Below are positions 23,501 through 35,500 of a DNA stretch of 64,000 bases, one piece after another (the stretch's first letter is position 1; each line of letters opens with the position of its first letter). This DNA is from Metellina segmentata. Its lineage: Eukaryota; Arthropoda; Arachnida; Araneae; Tetragnathidae. The notes beneath the pieces were generated by a model, which saw only the letters and a list, made by a program, of their open reading frames with translations, did no database searches and was not told the DNA's origin. The translations under genes and the position numbers were made by a program. The stretch lies in NCBI GenBank assembly GCA_947359465.1, contig OX375878.1, forward strand, positions 81,075,627 to 81,139,626, in the 5' to 3' direction.

Positions 23501-26500
23501 CAAAACACATTTGTGAACCAGCAGAGAAACTAAGCTACGAATGTTGGGTAAGAATACCCTGAAACGTATCAATTACACTAAATACAGTGGTTATGTTGAA
23601 AAAGAAAAAGATTTACAAAAGAAAAAAAAGCAAGAAATAATACAACCTGATAACGTCAGAATTCTTTCGTAAAAAAATAATGAAAACGAAAATGCTCAAA
23701 AAAACAGAACTCTTAATCCTTTTGTGAAAACTATTATTGTAAAATAAAAATTCCACAACTGTCAAAATACAAATAAATGGACCAATGGTATCACAGAAAA
23801 CGATTTAAAAGGACCAGTGCAATCAAAGTATATTTTAAAAACAAAATAACCAATGGGAGAAAAGAATAATTTTCTAGCGAATCAATGAAATCAAACAACT
23901 TTAACGTATTTTGGAAGAACTTTCTAGAAAATTCAAAATGAAAATTGAAAGTTTCCGTTTGCCGAGGTTGCCATGAAAACTTAAACAACCGTAACGAACG
24001 ATGGGTGGCCTTAATTTATCGTAACTCGCTACTAGAATTACACCAAAAAATTCGCCAAGCAGTTGCCATCACTCATAAACGTAGAGTGTAGCTGTACCAA
24101 ATATAGTTTAAGAAAAGTACTAAGACATGTATAAAATTTCCCAACAAAATAATACAAATGAACTGCTTAATAAAGGTGGTAACTAATTCTAGCAGCATAC
24201 GATAAAAGAGGGGAAATTAGAAAGAAAGTGGAAATCATGTGAAATGGAGAAATTCAGATTGTAAGAAATGTTGCATAGAAAACATAAGGGTCGGGGATAG
24301 GAATTGAGACATTTTAATGATTAAATGAAATTTCAGTGTATTTTTCAAGGGCCATCACAACCTGTAGAAACTAAAGAAAAAAGATCCAGGTAGTGTCTGC
24401 CTACATCAAGAACTACACCTGCCACTAAATCTGTACTTGTGTTGTCTGCAAAGTTCTAATCTAAATTAAACTATAAATAAATAAATTATTGTATTCCATA
24501 GGATGCATGAAAAAATGCATTAAAATTCATCACATTGGTGCACTTAACAACAACATAAAAATATATTTGTTGCCCAGATCTATTACTAGAAAACTATTGT
24601 CCAGCTATGACAATATTTGCCAAAAACAAATACAATTAAGACATTCACCAGCCATTCCTACTCAAAATGTACCAGCCCAGTCTACAGCAATCACCACAGA
24701 CTTAGTGGCAAGTGTTGTTTTCATGATAAACATGTAGTTGATACAAATAATTATAATTTCATTCAAAAAGCCCCAAGTCATTTTTGATACCAGCATGACT
24801 TATAATATGACTTTCTCATCTACTCATATTAAGAATACTCCAATGTCGTAGAATAGGATGACAAACAATTTTTTTTGTGTGCATTGTTTTACAGTTCCCA
24901 ACTTCATAAATATGTAACAGCATTCACATTAAAATATTTAACTGAACTTTGATTAAATGCCAATTATGCACCAATTTTTTAATAATCCTCGATTGACTGT
25001 TGCCAAAAAGATCATGCTTTTAAAATTGCACACCAGTGATTTTCAACCATTTTCATGATGATAGGGCAGTTTTTTAAATATTTGTGGAATAAAATTTAAA
25101 AAGCCTCTAACTTGTGTTGGCTTCTCATGATCTTCAAAATATTTTTGTGCTATTAGAACCATGACTACATTTAAAAAATAAATTCAGTTTTTATTTTAAC
25201 CTGTACATCTATTGTGCCAATGGACAGCTAAATCTAAGAAACTTTCAGTCCAAAACCTCCATTAACAAAGTAAGATAGCTCAAACATAGATCACACTTAA
25301 CAGTCATAGCTTAGAATCAACAATGGTGAAAAAATGTTTTACCAGTTCCATATAATACCTCATCATACTCTCCATCTGATTCTTCTCTTTCAATATATTC
25401 TACATTTTCCCTTTCATTATAGCCCCCACCAAGTCCTGTCAGAAGAGAAACATTTCTTCATTAAACAATGAATATTTTATAACTTCAGAAAATAACTTGG
25501 TATTTTATAAAAATGCTACGAAAATATTTAAGTACAGTTAAGAATAGCACTTATTAACAGCAGGATTGCAAATTTTAATTTGTGCTTAATTTATGAATAC
25601 TCTTGAGTTGTTTTCACCTGTTATCCTCAATAATCTATATAATTATTCCCCAAAAGTTTTACAGAGCGAAAGTTTGGCGACCATCGTTTAACTAGCCAAA
25701 TGTAGCATTCGCAATGTACAGGAGTCGGACAAAAATATGGAAACACCTTGTGAAATGCATGCTTGAAAATAAATGTTTATTCTAGTGAAATGTGTAGATG
25801 GCGCAGATGTTTTCGCCTGCTGACCCCACCTATGACTTATGACTTGTAAAGGGGTGACTCCGAAGAGTGCCAGCACTGCGACTAATAGTCTATTGTACTG
25901 ATGACCCCACCTATACAACATCGTAAATATGCTGTGCAAGTCAGTCGTTGTTGGGGCAATGTTCTGGGAAGTTGTAATTGCATCATGTCAGAGCTAACAG
26001 ACTTCGAACAATGGGCAAATTGTCGGAGCTTGGGTGGTGGGTGCTTCCGTAAACAGGGTAGCCGAAGTGTGTTTAGTGTTTCAAAATTTACTGTATCTAA
26101 GATTTATTCCGCAAATTTGAAAAGCAGAAAAACATCATTCGCTAAATCACAACGTGGACGAAAGTGTGTGTTGAGTGATCGTGACAGACGGGATCAATAA
26201 GGAGGATTGTGACTAAAAATAAGAAGACCACAGCTGCAAAAGTAACTGTTGAAATGAATGCCGTGCTCACAAACCCTGTGAGTACCAAAACAATAAGAAG
26301 GGAGCTCCATAAGTAGGGTATTTCTGGCCGAGCTGCAATTCAAAAACCATTCATCACTGATGCTAATTCTTGTAACAGGAAAAAGTGGTGTTAAAGTCAT
26401 AAAGCCTGGACTATGGAGCAATGGAAGACAGTAATTTGGTCGAATGGGTCTTGTTTCACACTGTTTGCCACGTCTCACCGAGTTTACGTCTGGCGAATGC

Positions 26501-29500
26501 CATCCCAAGCCTATAATACAGACTGCTTGTTGCCAAGAGTGAAACATGGTGGGGTTCTATCATGGTTTGGACAGCCATATTAGTCGTCATCCTAAGCTTA
26601 TAATACAGACTGCTTGTTGCCAAGGGTGAAACATGGTGGGGTTCTATGATGGTTTGGACAGACATATTATGGTTTTCTGTGGGTCCCATGATTACTCTGG
26701 AACCCATCCCATGGTACAAACTTTGTTCCCCAATGATGATGGTGCCTTTCAAGAAGACAAAGCCCCTGTTCACACAGCTCACATAGTCCACTGGTTTTCT
26801 GAGGACGAGGATGATTTGTCACACCTCCCCAGGCCACCAGTCACCAGACTTTAATATTATTGAATCTTTGTGGTCAACTTTGAAAACGAAAGTGCGTGAT
26901 CGCTATCCACCGCCATCATCATTACCTAAACTTGCAGGAAAAATGGTACAAGATTCCCTTGCCAAGCATACAGAAACTGTATTTATCCATTCCGAGAAGA
27001 CTGCAAGCTGTTTTGAATGCCAATGGTTTTTTCACGCCATATTAGGCAAGGTTACATGTTTTTTTAGGTGTTTCTATATTTTTGTCCAACCCCTGTATAT
27101 GTTGTGTGAAATGTATTTATTTCTATTAAATTTTTGAGTGGTTGAAATTTATTTTGTAACTATTAGACTGCCTTATTTTCACTTTCTCTATAAATGTGGA
27201 TTGCACTGGGATTTTATTCATTCCAAAATCAGCATGAATTGGGAGAACACAAAAAAATTCAACTCATCCTGCAAACCCTTTTCTCAGAGTAGGACTATCA
27301 CTAGATATAGGCTAGCTTCTTTATTTATTCAAGAAAACAAATGAGAAAGGAGAGTAGGCACAGAGATAGAAACTACTATCTCTAATCTCTCTCTCTCTCT
27401 CTGTCTCTCTACATATATATAAAGCAGAGTTGTTATCTGTCTGTTCTCTATGCAAATCTATACCATCGGACCAATCCACACCACATTTGGTTCACTTATG
27501 CTTTGGAACCCTAGGTACTGTAGGCTAACTTTTAACTTCCTTTCTATTTGTCTTAGGTGTGCAGAAGGAAGAAATCGGGAATTGACATACAAATAGCATT
27601 GAGTATAAAATGATTGCGGTAAATTTTTACAAAAGACTTGCCTGTTCTTTCTTCTACTTCACCAAATTTAGGAGCATTACACATGTTACAAGTCTGTCTT
27701 CTTGCCCAGTTAACATTACCACACCTATGGATGCAATAATTTCATATGAAACAAAGAAAATGTTCAAATAGCTTAATCACCAAATAATTAAACTACAAAG
27801 ACAAAAATAAAGGTTCCTTAAGGTTAACAGTGGAATGTAAATAACAACAAGAATAAAGAATTTCTTAAAACTAAATTTAAACTCTTAAATGCATACTTTT
27901 TCTTCATCATTTTTTTGACAACACAAAAATGCTGCATTAGCATTTCTTCCAATATTGGGTCATTGAATTCATAATCAAAGTATTAACAACTTAAAAAATG
28001 TACAAGATCAAAATGTATTTAGAAATTCCTTGAAATACAATAAATTAAGTGGTATAACTTTGAAAGTAAATAAAGTTTACAAACCTGCCACATTGCCAAT
28101 CATCTGCACTAAATAGTCCTCTGCTTTTTTCAGCAGCAGCTTTTCCAATTTCATGCCCTAATTTCTTTCTCTGTGGTATTGCAGTTTTTTCTGCAAAAAA
28201 TGTTAATATATGTTACGTTTGTACAAATAAAATACTGCCTGATGCATTACAAATTTTTAAACAATACTAAGTGAATTATATCGGTTTGATTAAAACAAAG
28301 TTTGATTTTAAAACAAGTAAATGCATATTATTTTGATGTCACACATTTTAACAAAGATAAGAAAAAAACCTTTAATTAGAACCATTCAAACTTGCAAAAG
28401 AATTTTTTTAACATTTAAGTGTCTTTGTAAAACTGTTTAGCTTAAGATAACATTCTACTGGAAGGATAATAGGAAAAAACAATATCACTATAGCCTAAGA
28501 CTGAGTGCAAGTCTATGTCTTAGCAGAAACCTGTCATGCTTATTCACTACTTCACATAAAAAAGAAGTCAAGTGTTTCACATGCTTTATTAATTTACAAA
28601 CTTTGCAAAACTATATTCTGTCAAATGCCTTTCACAATTTGGTTGGAATAGAATCACTTACAAGTATCAATGATGTATAACTAGGCATAATAAATGCTGT
28701 CCCAAAAAGCACACATTGAACTGGAATTAATGTAACCATTACAATATATTAATCAATTCTGTCATAAACACAATTTTTGCAGCCTTTGCATTTAGGAGAA
28801 TAAGAATTGTATCCTTTTCTTTTGCCTTAGCTATTATCTTGAGCTTTTTGTGTGAAAACAATAACACATACATATTCCAGTTATTGATAGTACAATAAAC
28901 TACAACATTCAAGTAACTAGTCACATTTTCACACAAAGATTATCGTCTATGCAATGTAAGCAAAGAGGTGCATGTTGAAATCTAATATTTGGGGCTGCCA
29001 GTTGCATCATCTCATTTGTTTCACACAATGAATGCACTCGGATATTTGAGGAAAAATAAAGTTTACATTATAAATTGTATTTTTAATTTTTCTAGAAAAA
29101 TTCTTACGATTTAAATTTTTAATGAACTTAAATTTTGTGGGCAATTGATATTCGACTGGTTAGGTAAAGGCAATATTGCTTTTTCGATGGCCTAATGCAT
29201 GATAAACAATAAAAAATAAATAAACACATCAAAATCTTCAGACATTAAAAGATCAATCTCAAACATTCATAATCCCCAAACATTTCCAACAAAGGTGAAA
29301 AAACACATGTGAGATACAATATCAATGTTACTTTTTTCAAGTTAAAAACAACCTAATTGGTAAAACAAATTGAATTTTCTTTAATTTTACCTTTTCCACA
29401 TCGGTTGCAAGTTGATCTTCTAGCAAAATTAACATTGCTACACCTGGAAACCAAAAATACACAGTAAAAATTATTGATTTATTTCATACGAAATTTTAAA

Positions 29501-32500
29501 GACTGATTAACATGACTTTAAAAATGGTAGTTTACAAACATATTTTGACTATACATTCTTAACACATAATATAATAATCTAAAGAAGTGTTTAGTATACA
29601 GTGATATAAAATAATAATAAAACTTTTTGTATTTCAAGTTCTGAAACTATACAAAAAAACATGCAAAGTGAAATGTTTAAGCTCAGGTGATGAAAAGGCC
29701 CAATCTGAAAACCTGGGCCTTCAATTTTCATTCCTTTGGTATCCTAGTACCCAATTTGTATTTGAATTCAGCTTAATCAATTCAGGCAGGAGAGGGTGGA
29801 TGGCTTACTTTCATAGTCTCATGTTTTTGAATTTAACATGTTAAAATTCAGGGGAAAGTAAGAATAGCGTTTTTTTATTTGAAAGATATTTTTCTGATTA
29901 AAATGATATCCTCTGTTTGGAAATATGTATCCAAGTTCTCTTGCTGTAGCAAAATTTTTGATTTTTTTTACTGTTGATCAGTATCATAGAGTACTACATT
30001 CCACTTTTGAGTTTAACAGGTTTTATAAGCAACGTTCATGTTTTAGCTTATGTAGCTAATTTCTTTATGGATTTAAAAAAAATTTATTTATCTCAAAAAT
30101 TCAGGGAATTTTACAAGAGTTGTATATCTAATGGTACAACATATCCTGAAAAGGAGAATACACCACTTTGTTTCTGGAATTTTTCATTGGTTTCTTTAAG
30201 AAATCCATTTTGGATCAATGTGATGGAATAAAAATGATAAATTAAAAAAAAAGTTGCAACTGGTGAAATATTTTTATTCTTTTGGATTTTATACATGTAG
30301 AACCTTCTAAAACATTAAAGACCTTTTCCCCAACAATATTACTTTTCCTATACCTTTTGTTTTCCTCTTTGATTTAAAAAAAAGTTCTATACCTTTTTGA
30401 AGTCTAATCGACATTGGGATCACTGATTTTGTAAATGGTTGTCTAGTGCCAAGAAAAATGAGTCTGAAGGTGAGAAACCTGGCAAGTATGGAAGATGTAA
30501 AGTTCACAGCCAAGTCTGAAAATCATTTTTTTTACTGCTCTTGCTATATAAGGTCTGGCATTAATCTGGTGAAAGAGAACTCCTTTTCTGTTAATCAATG
30601 CAGATTGCTTCTGGATCAATGCACAGGAAACCCCTTGCAAATACGTTTAGTAGACTTCAGTTGTGAATGAACAATCCAGCCAGAACACAAAAAAGGAGCA
30701 TCTTTTGTGGTGGGTAATGTATTTTACGGTTAATGGCTATGAATATTTTGATAAATAGTGAGAATGTTTGATATTGAATTGTATCGGCTTTTCATGTCAA
30801 TATGCTGTCCTTAAATGGTCAGTTATGCCAGCTTATAAGTTGCGCTCCATTAGTAAGGAACTCATTTGCATAGCTTTGATGGTTTTCTAAGCCTATGCAG
30901 AGGGGTGTGCATAGTTTAGGATTGAATAGTTTAGGATCACTTTTATAATCTACAGAATTAGAAAATTAATGACATATTTTTTTATTTTATACATTTTAAA
31001 AACTTTAAAATATCAAATATCATTGTCCTGGCATGTCCCTGAGTGAAATTTTACAATTTCTTCATTCATTAGGGTTTTAATATTTATTTATATATTCTTG
31101 TAAATAATTTATTCTGCTTCTTTATACATTTGAAAGGTTATTAGTTACAATAATAGAAATAATATTGCAAAAATTTCCAAAAATAACTTTAATAACTATT
31201 GTCCCAAATAATATCATTTTCCTGGCATCTCAGATATCATTATGTGGGCAATTAATAGATGACAGCACTGAGTTAAAAGGATATTTTTCAAGTAATCTGG
31301 GGTTGAGGTTATTTAAATAAATAACTGCCATTTTGAAAAGTTATCAACTTTTTTTTGGTCAGCACATACAAGTTCAGAGTTCAAGGTTTATGTATATTGA
31401 AGATCATTTTCCTGGCTTTGATAAAAATTAAATGTTTGCAGTAAATTTTTAATTTTTTTTATTATCCAATGGATAAAAGACAGGGTGTAAAAAAATCAAT
31501 TAATCGGATTTATTTGATTTAAATCGGATTTATTTGATTTATATCAAAAATCAGATTTTTTTTATTTAAATTTCTGTAGGGCCTATAAATTTGTTAAATA
31601 AAAAATTGAGTTTCTAACATGACATGTAAACCAATATTTATTTAAGTAAACAATCAGAATTTGTGATATGGTAAATTAATATTTATTTTACTAAAAAACA
31701 TTGTGTGTTACATGGTAATACATTTAAAAAATTAATTTTCAAAACAAGAGCAAAAGATAAAACACAAGTTGACATCCTACATAGTTTTTCTTGAGTAAAT
31801 TAACATCATCATGCAAACAAATGTATCAGTAAGTGTGAGACCTAAATAAGTTTGATTAAATAAATATTTGTTATGGGTCACTACTCTTAAAGTGAAAGGT
31901 GACTGTTTCAGGGTGCATTTTGGAAAATAAAAGATGTTTATAGTGTTTAAACTTTCATCCTTTCAAATAGAAAGCTCAGTTGGATTTTTTATTTAATAAA
32001 TTATTAATCACATTAATTGTGTTATTTTGTATTTATGTCTCAATTAAAAAAAAGTAGTTGAAAAATCACTATAGCTAAGCCATTGGTCAATCAATTAAAG
32101 GGGTAGCAAGTACTATAGGCCTACTTTGAGGGCATTTTCTTTAGCTGTCTTGACATTTACGTAGATGTAGGCCTACTGCTTTATTGTTTGTAACATAAAA
32201 TTATGCATGAACATTGTAAAAACTTTCAAATAGATGTAAACTTATTTTTTACTTTACTGTTTGGCAGAATTCCTGATTCAACACTAAACAGATGACTTAG
32301 TCCATAGACACCTCAGATTATTTGCAAGTGTCCACTGCCAAACATTTTTTTTTAAAGCTCATCAGTACGAGGTGTAGCCATTAGTGCTGAAATCACCATG
32401 AGTGCAGAAAGTTCAAAGCATTTGACAAATTCTGTGATTTTTCTAGGGTGTATTTACTTAGTTATAAAAATGTAAGATTGATTGTGATTTAAATCAATGA

Positions 32501-35500
32501 TTTTTTTAAAAATCATTTGATTAAAATCATGATTTTAATCGTTGATTTAAATCAAGTGATTTAAATCTTGACACCCTGATTAAAAGATATTTCTTAAATG
32601 TGTGTGAAATTCAAACTGAAATTTTTAAGGGTTCATCCATTAAGCCCTGAACAATGCTTATTTCATCATTATCCTGGCCATCATTGTCCTGCCTTTAACA
32701 TACCAAGTCAATGATGTCAAGACAGGAAAATGATGTTTTATGTTCAGTATTTTATAAATATTTAAATTATTAACTGAAGACAAATATATTCTTTACTTTT
32801 AACTATTAACTTTTGATTATTTATTAGCCATTGTAATTTTTTTAATAGTAAAATACCTTATTTGAATTTTGGCTTGAAATTTTGAAACTTATTTGTTTCT
32901 TTTATTTAAAACATAATGTTTTTGTCATTGCACCTAAAAATGTCTAGATATTACTAAATATCCTTTATCACATGCTCTTTTTTATAAGTTGTAAACAATA
33001 TATGGACAGATATGAGTGGTAAAAAGAAACAAACATATGAGGAAAGGTTGTTAAAGAAAAGGTTAGCTGAGAAACGTCATCAGAAGCATATTTAAAAAAA
33101 AATCCATAACGTTTGATACAAGATAAATTGAAGAGGCATGTGAAATATATGTTAACCAAAAGAAGAAAGGAGTGGTAAAGCCTATAGCCAAAATGAGTTT
33201 GAGGCAAAAAAGGGGAATTATAAAAATAGGAAAGAAAATTCAAAACTCTATCGCTTGAACAAGAAATTGTCATCCGATAGAATTGGCTACCCAAACCAAG
33301 TGAAAGTGGTATAGATATTCAACTTTCAGGTTCTTCAAGCCCAGACACAACAAGAGATGATAATGTTAAGAAAAAAAGTTAATGAAAAAAGTTAGAAGAG
33401 ATAGATCGAGACATACATGGAAGAAAAATTTAAAAAATATACAAGGCAATAGAAAAATACAAAAAGAAATGCAACAGATCAAAAATAGCTGAGAATTGAT
33501 TGCAGTAATTTAACACCACACAGCAAAACACGTAATCTGTTAAAAAAGCATAAAAGTTGCAGTAATAGCTATCCACAATGTTCCTACTTACTAATAATAC
33601 TTAAATATTTGGGAATCCATAATTTCCTGAAGTGTCATGTTCCTAGTAATTTTATTTATTTACTTAATCAGCTGAATTAAAAATACATGGTCATATGAAA
33701 TGTTCAACAAGAAATTTATAGATTTTTTTCTATTTTCATCATTGTCCTGGCATGTTTGTCATTGTCCTGCTTTCCAATATTTTGAAATATTTTTTTCTTT
33801 AACAAAATGTTAATAATTTAGATTGCTGATATTTTTAATTTACTTAATGAACATGGTAGAAAATTATTAGGCCAAAAAAAAATAAAGTTTTAAAAACCTT
33901 CGATTGAAAAAATTTTAAGAAGCCAATTTTTCCTATTTCACAAGAATGACCCATATACATCAAAACTAGATTTTCTTAACCCGCGAAATACCAGCACTAA
34001 GGAAATACTCCAGGTCACATACACAACAAAGTACTAATCTTCAGCCTTCTTTCCCTAGATTGCTTTGCGTTTTCCCGCTCCAAGAACCTGCGTTTTTTTC
34101 CTTAAATTCCAAAAACTATTTTCAATGTTTATGTTCCCATGCTTTTTTTTCCTTTATTATTATTTTTTTAATTTTACAGTCTTCAGAAAAAAACGTAAAA
34201 TCAGAGATTCCACAGTATAAACTAATGTTTTTAAGAAAGTGTGGCGACTGCAGTAAAATTTTTCAGTTTCCACTTTCAAACATTCTATTACCAAGTGGCG
34301 AGTGGCACCCGTTAATTTTCAACTTTAGCACAAACCAATCACATTAAAAGGATTTCATCTTGTTTAATCTGCCCATAGATCTTAAAGTTGAGAGAAATTC
34401 ACAAAATCAAATTGGGCATCATCAAAAGTATGGTGAATACAAATAGGAAGCACTGAGCAATCAAGGGTGCTAGTGCGAGGGTAGTTCCTCTACAAGTTGA
34501 AATTCTTTCAACTTGAAACCTGGTACCCAATTTGATTTCATAAAATAAACATACCTGAATAATTGCTAGCACTGAATCAAACATGATACTAAATATTAAA
34601 AAAAGCTTAATATCAATCCCCACTTAGGACATCACAATCCAGAAGATCAAGTAAGAAAGCAGGTAAGGCAAGGAGTTAGTTTTACATTCAGCTTTCAATA
34701 TTGTGCTGCTGATCAAATGACTAATCAGCTTTTATGATACAAAATTTACACAATTGCCAGTTCTAAATTTGATTGAAGGAACATTGGCTTAACCAGAAAG
34801 TACACCTAGGGTAGTTACAGATGAATGTGCATCCCTACAGATTGCAGGCTGTTAATGCAGCAGGAAACACACTGGGTCAGATTGTAAAAGGCAAGCTTGG
34901 GGCAAGCAGACATTAGAGAAACAGTTTCATATAATTTGTTTTCTCAGGGGATGGTTATATGGGATGTGCTTGCAATAAGCTTCAATAACAGTTGCTACTT
35001 CTGAGTATATCATTGTCTGCCAGGGATAAGTCATTTGATGTCATACGTCACCATTGATGAACTCACAGGCTTATTATCTTTCTAGGGTACAGCTGCATTT
35101 TATGCCTCATTTGGTAGCAGCGCTCTTGGCATGTGTTTTGGTGAACTTTTTGTCGCCAATAAAATAATTCTTATTAAATATCGATTTTTTTTTTTGCAAT
35201 GGGAAAAACATGCAATTACAGAAGTTAAAAAAAGGTATAGGTTGCCATAAAAACAGGAATAATGATGAGTTGCCTTCACCTGCAATAACTCGCTACTAAA
35301 AGTGCACCAAAAAATGTTGCCATTAACCCTTTCTAGAAATAAACTGCCCCAAGGTTATCTGTCACTTTACCAGTCACTACATACCTTATGGATTATTTGT
35401 TTGCTGAATTGGATTACAAGAATTCAGAATTTGTTGGTGGACACCGGAAATTAGATTAATTCCTTGATCGTGATACTTTTAAATACCTGGATCATTGTAT

